From assembly GCF_900104725.1 (NCBI RefSeq), contig NZ_LT629758.1:1798001-1862000 (forward strand): a stretch of 64,000 nucleotides of DNA, in the 5' to 3' direction. The DNA is from Actinoplanes derwentensis. GTDB lineage: Bacteria > Actinomycetota > Actinomycetes > Mycobacteriales > Micromonosporaceae. The translations under genes and the position numbers were made by a program. A model generated the notes under the pieces. The model worked only from the letters and a program-made list of their open reading frames with translations. It was not told the origin of the DNA and did no database searches. Shown here piece after piece: positions 34,847-43,741 of this stretch; position 1 is the stretch's first letter, and the number at the start of each line of letters is the position of its first letter.

Positions 34847-37800
34847 TCGGGGGCGATCCACCGGCGTTCGATGGTGACCCGGGTGCCGGCCGAGGTGGCG
34901 GTGACCCGGACGTCGCCGTACGCGTTCATCAGAATCGCGCCACGGCCCCGGTCCCGGGCCGGTGGGCGGGCCCGCCAGCCGCCGAAGTCCTGGATCTCGA
35001 CGCGTAACAGTCCGCCGGCGGCCAGCATCCGCACCCGTACTTCGGGCCGGCTGGGCTGCTGGGCGTGTTCGACCGCGTTGTTGATCGCCTCGGTGACGGC
35101 CACCTGCAGGTCGTAGAGCAGGTCGGCGTCGACGTCGTCGGGCAGGATGGTCTGCAGGTCGCGGCGGGCTGCCGAGGACGCTCCGGCTTCCAGCGGGTAG
35201 ACCCAGGTGACGTCCAGGTCGGGCAGTTCGGTGTCGGCCGGGATGGCGACGGCCGGTCCGCGGCGCACGGTGACGGCGGCGTTGTCGCCGGAGTAGAGCA
35301 CCAACTGTTCGCCGTGGCCGAGCAGGTCGCCGGTGAGCCGCTGGCCGGGGACACCGGGGACGACGTGCGCGGGGCCGGGGTGGCCGGCGCCGGCCCAGCT
35401 GAAACGCCCGGTCCGGGGGTCGACGGTGACGACCAGCAGGGTGGCCGGGAGGGAATCCGGCGCGGCCGGGACGAGACGGGCGACGAGCCTCGCGGGGGAG
35501 GGTTCCTCGATGGCGTACGCCCGGACCGCGGCCCGGAGCAGTTCCGCGGTGACCATGGCGCTGAGCCCGGGGCCGCTGCTTTCGCCGACGCTGACGAGCA
35601 GGTCGCCGTCGCCGGTGGCGGTCACGTCGGTCCAGCCGCCGGCCCGTGGTGGTGCCAGGTGCAGTTCCCAGCCGTCGGGGACGGGCGCGTGCTGGTCGTG
35701 GCCGGTCTGCCGGTCGTTGTGGGCGAGCCGGGCGAGGACTTCGGCGGCGGCCGCGAGGAACGCGCCGGTGGCCCGGCCGGGGTCGGTGACGTGCAGGGTG
35801 ATCTCGCCGCGGCGGAACCCGGCCGGGGAGCCGGTGATCTCGGCCCGGAGCTGGTCTCCGGTGGTCTCGGCGCCGGTCTGGCTGGCGAACCGCAGCGGCT
35901 GCGTGCCGCCGTCCAGGACGGTGACCGCGGCGGAGGCGCCGGTGATCGCCCGGACCAGATCGGTGGCGCTCTGGAAGGCCTGCTCCAGCTCCCAGCCCGC
36001 GGTGATCAGGGAGGCGGCGTCGGTGGGTGCGGGGTCCGGTCCGGCGCCGGTGGCCCGCACGTTCGCCAGTCGCAGGGTGCCGCGGACCCGGGCGATGAGT
36101 TCACGGGCGCTGAACGGTTTGACCACGTAGTCGTCGGCGCCGGCGGCCAGTCCCTCGACCCCGGACTCCTGGCCGGCGCGGGCGGACAGCATCACGATCG
36201 GCAGGGCGCGGGTGGTCTCGTCGGTGCGCAGGCGGCGGACCAGGGCGAACCCGTCCAGCCGGGGCATCATCACGTCGGTGATCAGCAGGTCGGGGCGGAT
36301 GCGGCGGATGGCGTGCAGGGCGGCTTCGCCGTCGCCGACCGTCTCCACCCGCCAGCCTTCGGCGGTGAGCAGCCGGGCCAGGTAGGACCGCATGTCGGCG
36401 TTGTCGTCGGCGACCAGGATCCGGACGTCGCCGGTACCGGACACGATCGATTCGCCGCCGTCCCAGTTAGCGGCGATGCTCGCGGCGGTCCGGACGTCGG
36501 CCAGGGTGGAGACGTCGGGGGCGTCGTCCGAGGTGGCGCCGGCGACAGCGGTCCACGGCAGAGCCACGGTGAACGTGGTGCCCTCGCCGGACACGCTTGT
36601 CACGGACACGTCACCACCGGCGAGCCGGGTCAGTTCGCGGACCAGCGCCAGCCCGATGCCGGTGCCCTCGTGACTGCGCGACCGCGTACCGCGAACCCGG
36701 TGGAATCTTTCGAAGAGATGCGGCAGTTCGTCGTCGTCGATGCCGATCCCGGTGTCGGTGACCTTCAGCCGGACCTCGGTCGCATCGGATTCCAGCAGCA
36801 CCCGGATCTCGCCGGTGAAGGTGAACTTCAGCGCGTTCGAGATCAGGTTCGTGACGATCTTCTCCCAGTGGCCGGGGTCCACGGCGACCGGGCGCGGCAG
36901 GGGTGGGCAGTAGACGATCAGCCGCAGGCCGGTCCGTTCGACGGCGGCCCGGAACACTCCGGCCAGCTCGCCGGTGAACCGGGCCAGGTCCAGGGTGCGG
37001 GGTTCGGTGACGGCCTGGCCGGAGCCGGTGCCGGCGAATGTCAGCAGCTCGTTGACCAGGGTGAGCAGCCGGTTCGCGTTGCGCAACGCGGTGTCGGCTC
37101 GGGCTCGCTGCGCTTCGCCCAGCGGCTCGTCGTGGTCGGCGAGGGCGTCGGCGAGCGGTCCCAACATCAACGTCAGCGGGGTACGGAATTCGTGGCTGAC
37201 GTTGGTGAAGAAGTCGGTCTTCACCCGGTCGAGTTCGGCCAGAGCCGCCGCCCGGTCACGTTCCTCCTGGTAGGCCCGTTCGTTACGGACCGCCACCGCG
37301 ACCTGCTGGGCGAGCAGTTGCAGGAACGAGCGGTAGGTGACGTCCAGTGCCCGGCTCGGGCTGACCCCGATGAGCAGCACCCCGAGTGGCTGGGACGGAT
37401 CCGCGGACGGCAACGGCTGGGCGAACGCCGTACCCACCGGATCCTGCCAGGCACCACCGGTGACGGTGAGCAGCCCGCCCACCGCGACCGTCGCGGACGC
37501 CGCGCCCCCGGCGACGGCCCGCAGCCGCCATGGATCGGCGTCGTCGCCGTCCAGCGCGACCGTCTCCGGCAGTGCCGAGGCGTCGGCGCCGACCATCGCC
37601 GATCGGCGCAGCACACAGCCGTCGGTGAGGTAGACGGCGGCGAACGGCACGTCCAAGGGCTGACCGCCGATGATCGCGCACAGTTCGGCGGCGACCGCAT
37701 CGGTACCGGTCCCGCCGATCGCCGGGACCGCGAGATCGCGCAGCAGCCGCAGCCGCCGCTCGCCGACCACCTGCTCGGTGACCTCGCTGCACACCGTCAG

Positions 37801-38241
37801 GACCCCGACGGTGGTGCCGGTGTCGTCGCGGGCGGGGGCGTGGGAGACGCTGAAGTATGCCTCCTCGCGGTAGCCGGCCCGGTTGAGCAGCAGTTGCAGG
37901 GCCGGCACCCAGCTCGCGACGCCGGTGGTCATCGCGCCGCGGATCAGGGGTTCGAGGACGTCCCAGCCCTCGGCCAGGGTGACCCGCACATCCATCCCGA
38001 GGGCGGCCGGGTGCTTGTCGCCGATCAGCGCGGAGTACGCGTCGTTGTACAGCTGTGTCAGGTCCGGGCCCCACAGCAGCAGCATCGGATAGCGTGAGGA
38101 CAACACGACCCGGACGGCTGATCGCAGGCTCTGCGGCCAAGCGCTGACCGGCCCGAGGGCAGTGTCCGGCCAGGCTCGTGCGCTCATGAGGCGGCCGGTC
38201 TCACTGCCGCCTGCGAAGAGATCGTCGGGTGGGGTCGTCAC
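34813..38241 (-). CDS. Hybrid histidine kinase-receiver-PP2C(SpoIIE)-RsbW-like fusion protein
   Basis: 1142 residues, no membrane segment. Domain order: PAS (about 20-150), GAF (about 180-330), HisKA with phospho-acceptor in VSHEFRTPLT near residue 350, HATPase (about 440-560, ISNALKF, DTGIG), receiver with phospho-Asp in DLLITDVMMP near 655, GAF-like piece, a SpoIIE/PP2C-type segment (about 815-1000, VSVGESSGPGLSAMV) and an RsbW-like HATPase (about 1010-1130, EAINNAVEHA). It joins two-component signalling with the partner-switching logic that controls alternative sigma factors. GTG start at 38241. The SpoIIE part lacks a clean set of metal-binding aspartates as far as I can see. Confidence 0.88.
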   Translation of the reverse strand: MTTPPDDLFAGGSETGRLMSARAWPDTALGPVSAWPQSLRSAVRVVLSSRYPMLLLWGPDLTQLYNDAYSALIGDKHPAALGMDVRVTLAEGWDVLEPLIRGAMTTGVASWVPALQLLLNRAGYREEAYFSVSHAPARDDTGTTVGVLTVCSEVTEQVVGERRLRLLRDLAVPAIGGTGTDAVAAELCAIIGGQPLDVPFAAVYLTDGCVLRRSAMVGADASALPETVALDGDDADPWRLRAVAGGAASATVAVGGLLTVTGGAWQDPVGTAFAQPLPSADPSQPLGVLLIGVSPSRALDVTYRSFLQLLAQQVAVAVRNERAYQEERDRAAALAELDRVKTDFFTNVSHEFRTPLTLMLGPLADALADHDEPLGEAQRARADTALRNANRLLTLVNELLTFAGTGSGQAVTEPRTLDLARFTGELAGVFRAAVERTGLRLIVYCPPLPRPVAVDPGHWEKIVTNLISNALKFTFTGEIRVLLESDATEVRLKVTDTGIGIDDDELPHLFERFHRVRGTRSRSHEGTGIGLALVRELTRLAGGDVSVTSVSGEGTTFTVALPWTAVAGATSDDAPDVSTLADVRTAASIAANWDGGESIVSGTGDVRILVADDNADMRSYLARLLTAEGWRVETVGDGEAALHAIRRIRPDLLITDVMMPRLDGFALVRRLRTDETTRALPIVMLSARAGQESGVEGLAAGADDYVVKPFSARELIARVRGTLRLANVRATGAGPDPAPTDAASLITAGWELEQAFQSATDLVRAITGASAAVTVLDGGTQPLRFASQTGAETTGDQLRAEITGSPAGFRRGEITLHVTDPGRATGAFLAAAAEVLARLAHNDRQTGHDQHAPVPDGWELHLAPPRAGGWTDVTATGDGDLLVSVGESSGPGLSAMVTAELLRAAVRAYAIEEPSPARLVARLVPAAPDSLPATLLVVTVDPRTGRFSWAGAGHPGPAHVVPGVPGQRLTGDLLGHGEQLVLYSGDNAAVTVRRGPAVAIPADTELPDLDVTWVYPLEAGASSAARRDLQTILPDDVDADLLYDLQVAVTEAINNAVEHAQQPSRPEVRVRMLAAGGLLRVEIQDFGGWRARPPARDRGRGAILMNAYGDVRVTATSAGTRVTIERRWIAPDHSGGSTATSA

Positions 38242-38354
38242 ACCCGATCACCACTCAATTCTGGTCCGCGCCAAGTCTCGATCGGCGCAACCGTACCCTG
38301 TTCAACGTCATCCATGCCCGGTGATCACCCGCGGAAGATCTGGGAGCGCGCCCA

Positions 38355-38951
38355 TCAACTCGCCGTGGTGGGGCCGTAGACCAGGCGCTGAATCGCCTCG
38401 GCGATGTCCTGGACGGCGTCGTCCAGCTCGGTGTCGGAGGCCTTCGCCATCTGCGCCCACCGGGCGTCGCGGATCGCGCCGATCATCTCGGCCAGCCGGA
38501 TCGCGGCGATAGTGGTGGTGGCCGTGCCCAGCTCCTGATCGCGGCTGATCTTGTCGGCGCAGCGCTGGTCGTGGCGGGCGGTGACCCGCGTGTTGAACTC
38601 GCGCACCTCGGCCGAGCTCGGGGTGCAGGACAGCACCCCGGCGTGCTCGCGCCACAGCCGGGCGGACGCGAGCAACTGCTCGCGCAGCAGGGCGGGGGAG
38701 GGGCCGGTGCTGTCGAACCAGACGTGCGAGGCGCCCAGCACGTCCCAGAACCGGGCCATCAGCGCGGTCAGCACGGCGCCTTTGGTGCGGAAATAGAAAT
38801 AGAACCCGGTGCGGGACAGCCCGGCGGCACGGGCCAGGTCGTCGATGGTGACCGCGTCGAACGGCTGCTCGGTGAACAGAGTCCGCGCGGCGTCGAGGAT
38901 CGCCGCCTCCCGCATGTCGCCCTTGGACGGGCCGGTCCGCCGCCGGTTCAT
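38355..38951 (-). CDS. TetR family regulator of the adjacent MFS gene
   Basis: 198 residues. N-terminal HTH about 15-60 (FDAVTIDDLARAAGLSRTGFYFYFRTKG) and a typical TetR ligand domain. Start ATG 38951 with AGGGTGG. Divergent to the MFS transporter with an inverted repeat next to the transporter start. Confidence 0.85.
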   Translation of the reverse strand: MNRRRTGPSKGDMREAAILDAARTLFTEQPFDAVTIDDLARAAGLSRTGFYFYFRTKGAVLTALMARFWDVLGASHVWFDSTGPSPALLREQLLASARLWREHAGVLSCTPSSAEVREFNTRVTARHDQRCADKISRDQELGTATTTIAAIRLAEMIGAIRDARWAQMAKASDTELDDAVQDIAEAIQRLVYGPTTAS

Positions 38952-38996
38952 GATCGCCACCCTACCGATGTGATTCTCGACGCCTGACTGAAAAAC

Positions 38997-39011
38997 TTGA
39001 CGCTCTGTCAA
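38997..39011. promoter_or_regulatory. TetR operator at the MFS gene start
   Basis: TTGACGCTCTGTCAA: 5-bp arms with a 5-bp spacer, ending 3 bp before the earliest MFS start codon, in the divergent promoter. Confidence 0.55.
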
Positions 39012-39013
39012 TT

Positions 39014-40432
39014 ATGCCGTCTAGCATGACCGCCATGAACCCGCCCCCGCGGCCGACGATGCTGCTGATCGCAGCCGCGGCCAGCAGCTTCCTGTTGTCG
39101 ATGATCCAATCCATCCCGGTGCCGGTGCTCCCACAGATCGCCCAGCAGCTGGGCGTCGACGCCACCACGGCCGGCTGGGTCACCACCGCCACGCTGCTCG
39201 CCGCCTCCGCCTGTACCCCGCTGCTCGGCCGGCTCGGGCACGTCTACGGCATCAAACCGGTCTTCATCGCCGCCCTCGTCATCACCCTGATCGGCAGCGT
39301 GATCACCGCCACCGTGCACGACATCGGCTGGCTCATCGCCGGCCGGATCCTGCAGGGCGCCAGCATGGGCCTGTTCCCGCTGAGCATCAGCCTGCTGCGC
39401 CACGAGCTGCCCGCCGACCGGCTCACCGGCAGCATGGCCGTGGTCGCGTCCACTCTCGGTGTCGGCGGTGGTGTCGCCCTCGTCGCCGCCGGACTGCTCG
39501 CCCAGGGTGACGGCGACTACCGCCGGGCCTTCGGTGTGTCGGTGCTGGTCAGCCTGATCGCTCTGGCGCTGGCCTGCACTCTGCCCCGGCGTGCCGGTGG
39601 CGGCGGGCGCGTCGACTGGCTGGGTGCGGCGGTGCTCTCCGCCGGGCTGATCAGCCTGCTGCTGCCGATCTCCCAGGGCCACAGCTGGGGCTGGACCTCG
39701 CCCCGCGTGCTGGGCCTGTTCGCAGTCGCCGCTGCCATCCTGGCCGGATTCATCATCCTGGAACGCCGCTCCGCCGCACCCCTGGTCTCGGTCGAACTGC
39801 TGCGCCACCGTCCGGTCCTGATCACCAACCTGGCCGCTATGGCCGTCGGTTTCGCCATGTTCGCCGGGCAACTCGCCACCAGCTACCTCGTCCAGATCCC
39901 CCGGGAGACCGCTGGTTTCGGCTTCAGCGCCTCGGTCCTGGAGACCAGCATCGTCTTCCTGCTGCCCGGCGCGGCCGTCAGCATCGTCGCCGGCCCGCTC
40001 GCCGGCCGCCTGGTCAACCGGATCGGCCCGCGTCTCGTCCTGGTCGCCGCCTGCGTGACGGCCGCACTCAGCTCGCTGTCGCTGGCCCTCGCGCACGACG
40101 GCAAGGCTGAAGTGATCATCGCTTTCGTGCTGCTGAGCTGTGGCATCGCGATGGCTTACGCCGCGATGCCGGCTCTGCTGATCAGCCACGTCGACCCGCA
40201 CGACACGAGCATCGCCAATTCCATCAACTCCATCATGCGTACGATCGGCGGAACGATCGGCAGCGCCCTGGTCATCACCATCCTGGCCGTCCCCACCCAG
40301 GCCGCGTTCCGGATCAGCTACGTGATGAGCGCGATCGTCTACGCCGTCGGCGCCGCTCTGGTGCTGATCTTCATCCGTTCCGCTTCGCGCACTTCCCGCA
40401 CCGCTGACGAACTCGTTACCAGCCGGACATAG
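39014..40432 (+). CDS. MFS drug exporter, DHA2 (EmrB/QacA-like) type
   Basis: 472 residues and about 14 hydrophobic segments. Motif A is GRLGHVYGIKP and the motif C-like segment LGVGGGVALVAAGLL is present. A proton-driven exporter of small toxic compounds; substrate unknown. Controlled by the divergent TetR (inferred). Start could be 39014, 39026 or 39035, none with a clear ribosome site, so leaderless translation is possible. Confidence 0.85.
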   Translation: MPSSMTAMNPPPRPTMLLIAAAASSFLLSMIQSIPVPVLPQIAQQLGVDATTAGWVTTATLLAASACTPLLGRLGHVYGIKPVFIAALVITLIGSVITATVHDIGWLIAGRILQGASMGLFPLSISLLRHELPADRLTGSMAVVASTLGVGGGVALVAAGLLAQGDGDYRRAFGVSVLVSLIALALACTLPRRAGGGGRVDWLGAAVLSAGLISLLLPISQGHSWGWTSPRVLGLFAVAAAILAGFIILERRSAAPLVSVELLRHRPVLITNLAAMAVGFAMFAGQLATSYLVQIPRETAGFGFSASVLETSIVFLLPGAAVSIVAGPLAGRLVNRIGPRLVLVAACVTAALSSLSLALAHDGKAEVIIAFVLLSCGIAMAYAAMPALLISHVDPHDTSIANSINSIMRTIGGTIGSALVITILAVPTQAAFRISYVMSAIVYAVGAALVLIFIRSASRTSRTADELVTSRT

Positions 40433-40446
40433 ATGATTTACAATCG

Positions 40447-40460
40447 CGGGAGCGCTCCCA
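40447..40460. promoter_or_regulatory. CebR-like operator upstream of the cellulase gene
   Basis: CGGGAGCGCTCCCA, with the perfect 12-bp palindrome GGGAGCGCTCCC at 40448-40459; matches 13 of 14 positions of the CebR box. 60 bp before the cellulase start and 15 bp after the MFS gene stop. Confidence 0.72.
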
Positions 40461-40519
40461 GGCCTGATCCCCGTTCGTCCCCGGGCCCGGGAGGTCGACC
40501 CCCACGAGAGGGAACATCA

Positions 40520-42118
40520 ATGACCTCGACAGTACGAAAGGCCGGGCTCGCGGTCCTCGCCGCCACCCTGGCCTTCGCCGGAGCCGTGTACGGCGTGACG
40601 AGACCAGCGGCAGCCGACGTCACGGCCGCACTGACCGGTCCCCAGCTGGTCGCCGACATGGGCGCCGGCTGGAACCTGGGCAACACTCTCGAAGCCAGCA
40701 ACAACGGCATCCCCAGCGAGACCGCCTGGGGCAACCCGGTGGTGACACAGGCCCTCATCGACCGGGTGGCGGCCTCCGGCTTCAAGACGATCCGGATCCC
40801 GGTCTCCTACCTCGGCTACATCGGAGCGGCGCCCGACTACACGGTCAACACGGCGTGGTTGAACCGGATCAAAGAGGTCGTTGATTACGCGTACAGCAAG
40901 GGTCTGTATGTATTGATCAATATGCACGGTGACGGCTACAAGACGGTCTCCGGTTCATGGTTGATCTGCGACGCGTCATCACAGACCACGATCCAGGCGA
41001 AGTACCAGAAGGTCTGGCAGCAGGTCGCGACCAAGTTCTCCGCCTACAGCGAGAAACTGATCTTCGAGTCGATGAACGAGAACTTCGACGGCCAGTACGG
41101 CAACCCCACCCAGCCGTGCTACACGAACATCAACGCGTACAACCAGATCTTCGTCAACACCGTGCGCCAGACCGGCGGCGTCAACACCTCCCGCTGGCTG
41201 CTGGTCCCCGGCTGGAACACCAACATCGACTACACGGCCGGCAACTACGGCTTCGTGATCCCGACCGACACCTACCGGTCGTCCACGATCCCCGCCGCCG
41301 AACAGCGCCTGATGATCTCGGTGCACTACTACGACCCGTGGGACTTCACCGGCACCGAGGACGGCACCATCACCCAGTGGGGCGCCGCCGCCACCAACCC
41401 GGCGAAGAAGTCGACCTGGGGCCAGGAAGACTTCATGGACGCCCAGTTGAAGAAGATGCAGGACACCTTCGTCGTACGGGGATATCCGGTGTTCGTCGGC
41501 GAATACGGCTCCATCGACAAGACGTCGTACGACTCGGCCAACAACACGTACCGGGCGAACTACGCGCGCACGCTGGTGGCGACCGCGAAGAAGTACGGGG
41601 CGGCCACCGCGTACTGGGACAACGGCTGGAACGGCCAGCACGGCTTCGGCCTGTTCGACCGCAGCGCCAACACGGTCACCCAGCAGGGCATCATCACCGC
41701 CATCATGGCCGGCCTCGGCACCCAGCCGTCGACCTCGCCGTCGCCGTCCACCTCGCCGTCCCCGTCGACATCCCCGTCGCCGTCCACGTCTCCGACCGGG
41801 GGCACCGGCGCCTGCCGGGTCACCAGCACGGTCAACGCGTGGAACACCGGCCTGACCAACACGCTCACCGTCACCAACACCGGCACCACCGCGATCAACG
41901 GCTGGACCCTGGCGTTCACCCTGGCCACCGGCCAGACGATCACGTCAGGTTGGAGCGCCGCATACGCCCCGTCCAGCGGCACGGTGACGGCGACAAACGC
42001 GAGCTACAACGGCGCCATCCCGGCCGCCGGTTCGGTCTCCATCGGCTACCAGGCCACCCACACCGGCAACGCGGCGGCCCCGACCGCGTTCAAACTCAAC
42101 GGCGCCACCTGCAGCTGA
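40520..42118 (+). CDS. Secreted GH5 endoglucanase with C-terminal CBM2
   Basis: 532 residues. Signal peptide about 1-34. GH5 catalytic domain to about 400: MGAGWNLGNTL, acid/base in SMNEN near residue 194 and nucleophile in VFVGEYGS. A Thr/Ser/Pro linker made of repeated TSPSPS units (nucleotides about 41740-41800, with repeating ccgtcgacctcg-like units) joins the CBM2 (about 430-532, from GACRVTSTVNAW to the closing Cys, with conserved Trp). Hydrolyses beta-1,4-glucan outside the cell. GAGAGGGAA ribosome site. The CebR box at 40447 implies cellobiose-dependent induction (inference). Confidence 0.92.
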   Translation: MTSTVRKAGLAVLAATLAFAGAVYGVTRPAAADVTAALTGPQLVADMGAGWNLGNTLEASNNGIPSETAWGNPVVTQALIDRVAASGFKTIRIPVSYLGYIGAAPDYTVNTAWLNRIKEVVDYAYSKGLYVLINMHGDGYKTVSGSWLICDASSQTTIQAKYQKVWQQVATKFSAYSEKLIFESMNENFDGQYGNPTQPCYTNINAYNQIFVNTVRQTGGVNTSRWLLVPGWNTNIDYTAGNYGFVIPTDTYRSSTIPAAEQRLMISVHYYDPWDFTGTEDGTITQWGAAATNPAKKSTWGQEDFMDAQLKKMQDTFVVRGYPVFVGEYGSIDKTSYDSANNTYRANYARTLVATAKKYGAATAYWDNGWNGQHGFGLFDRSANTVTQQGIITAIMAGLGTQPSTSPSPSTSPSPSTSPSPSTSPTGGTGACRVTSTVNAWNTGLTNTLTVTNTGTTAINGWTLAFTLATGQTITSGWSAAYAPSSGTVTATNASYNGAIPAAGSVSIGYQATHTGNAAAPTAFKLNGATCS

Positions 42119-42201
42119 CCTGCACCGACGGGCCGGAGCCGCGCCAGCGGCCCGGCCCGTCGGGTATCTCACTGCCCAGTCGGCGTGGCAGGATCGCCGA
42201 C

Positions 42202-42771
42202 ATGGCGATCATGGACGGGGACGCCTTCTGGGCGGTAGTCGAGGACGCGCGTGCGGGTGTGGACGACACCCGGACCGCCGAAGGTGCCGAGGAAGTGGCC
42301 GAACGTATCGAGAATCGTCTCACCGAACTGGGCCCGGAGTCGGCTGTGGCGTTCGCGCTCCACTACGACGTGCTCGGTGCGCGGTCCTACGACGGGAACC
42401 TCTGGGGTGCCGCCTACCTGATGAAAGGTGGCTGCTCCGACGACGCCTTCGACTACTTCCGCGGGTGGCTCGTCACCCAGGGACGCCGCACCTGGGAGCG
42501 GGCGCTGCAGGACCCGGACACGCTCGCCGAACTCGGCGTCGACCCGGATGACGACTTCCTCGAATGCGAGGACATGCTCGGTGTCGGGCGAAGGGCGTTC
42601 GGCGAAGAAGAGGCCTTCTATAGAGCTCTCGACGCGGCGCGAGGCAAGCTTCCCGCCGAAACGTTCGAAAGGCCCGCGGCCGCCGACGACTTCGATCACG
42701 ACGACGACGGTGAGATGCGGGCCCGCTACCCACGGCTGGCCGAGATCTACCTCGAGCGTGCTCCGGAATGA
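42202..42771 (+). CDS. DUF4240 domain protein
   Basis: 189 residues. MDGDAFWAVVEDAR and the later LWGAAYLMKGGCSDDAFDYFRGWL give the DUF4240 pattern (all-helical, very acidic: 40+ D/E). Cytoplasmic; function unknown. ATG 42202 chosen by proximity to GGATCG; the previous gene ends 83 bp upstream. Confidence 0.8.
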   Translation: MAIMDGDAFWAVVEDARAGVDDTRTAEGAEEVAERIENRLTELGPESAVAFALHYDVLGARSYDGNLWGAAYLMKGGCSDDAFDYFRGWLVTQGRRTWERALQDPDTLAELGVDPDDDFLECEDMLGVGRRAFGEEEAFYRALDAARGKLPAETFERPAAADDFDHDDDGEMRARYPRLAEIYLERAPE

Positions 42772-42861
42772 CCACGGCTGGGGACTTCAGCATCGGCCCG
42801 ACCGCGCCGAGGGGAGCCGCCGAACAGGCCCGGTCACCCGCGAGGCGGCTACCGTGCATCG

Positions 42862-43329
42862 GTGGGTATCTCCTCGCATCTCGCTCGGCTGCGGGCGGTC
42901 ATCGGCCACGAGATGGTGCAGTTGCCGTCGGTGTCGGTTGTCGTCGTCGACGATTGTTCGCGGATTCTGTTGGTGCGTCATGCCGGGGATCCGGCCGGGT
43001 GGGCGGTGCCCGGCGGGGCGGTCGACATCGGAGAGTCGCCGGCTCAGGCGGCCGTGCGGGAGATCCGGGAGGAGACCGGGGTCCAGATCGGGCGGCCGCG
43101 GCTGCTCGATGTGCTCGGTGGCGCCGACTTCGAGGTGACCTACCCCAACGGTGACCAGGTCGCCTACGTGACCGCCGTCTACCAGGCGGGCCTCGTCGGC
43201 GGGACGCCGGTCCCGGACTACGAGGAGATCAGCGAGGTGGGCTGGTTCGCGCTGTCGGAGCTTCCCGGTGTTGATCTCAACCGGTTCACCCGGGCGCTTC
43301 TGCGGGCCACCGGATACCTCGTCACCTGA
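42862..43329 (+). CDS. Nudix hydrolase
   Basis: 155 residues. The Nudix box GGAVDIGESPAQAAVREIRE followed by ETGV (GX5EX7REUXEEXGU) starts near residue 50. Hydrolyses a nucleoside diphosphate linked to another moiety; specificity not readable. Start GTG 42862 is the best available; no strong ribosome site. Confidence 0.88.
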   Translation: MGISSHLARLRAVIGHEMVQLPSVSVVVVDDCSRILLVRHAGDPAGWAVPGGAVDIGESPAQAAVREIREETGVQIGRPRLLDVLGGADFEVTYPNGDQVAYVTAVYQAGLVGGTPVPDYEEISEVGWFALSELPGVDLNRFTRALLRATGYLVT

Positions 43330-43341
43330 CCGGCAGCGCGG

Positions 43342-43710
43342 CTATTTGGCGCGGATCGCCTCGGTGAGCTGGTCGAACGTACTCACAAGGGTTGCTCGTC
43401 TCTGGGTTTTGAACTCGGGGCTCGGCTCCAGATCGTCGATGCTCGCGTCCCACGCGGCCAGGTAGGTCGCCTTCCAGGACTCGACCGTCGCCGCCTCGGG
43501 CAGCGTTACGCCGACCCAGTGCTGGGTGGCCAGGACGTTCAGGATCTCCAGGTTGCAGGGGACGGCGACGCCCCAGTACTCGTCGGCCTCCAGTTCGACC
43601 GGGTCGCCGGACATCGCGTCCTCGATCTCGCGCACCAGCCGTGCGGTCAGGCTCGACAGATGATCCGCGGCCGTGTCGCTGTCGAAGTTGCCGCTGCCCC
43701 AGGTACCCAC
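43342..43710 (-). CDS. DUF4259 domain protein
   Basis: 122 residues beginning MGTWGSGNFDSDTAADHL, the characteristic start of DUF4259 proteins. GTG 43710 is preceded by AGGG at 7 bp; a GTG two codons earlier is too close to that site. Function unknown. Convergent with the Nudix gene (12 bp apart). Confidence 0.82.
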   Translation of the reverse strand: MGTWGSGNFDSDTAADHLSSLTARLVREIEDAMSGDPVELEADEYWGVAVPCNLEILNVLATQHWVGVTLPEAATVESWKATYLAAWDASIDDLEPSPEFKTQRRATLVSTFDQLTEAIRAK

Positions 43711-43741
43711 GTGCACACCCTAAAGGATCTAGGTTGGGGGC

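Noticed and set aside
35065..38097. 1010-residue open frame on the plus strand opposite the hybrid kinase
   Set aside because: Shadow of the kinase gene; Gly/Gln/Asp-rich with no domain; the kinase frame has motifs throughout.
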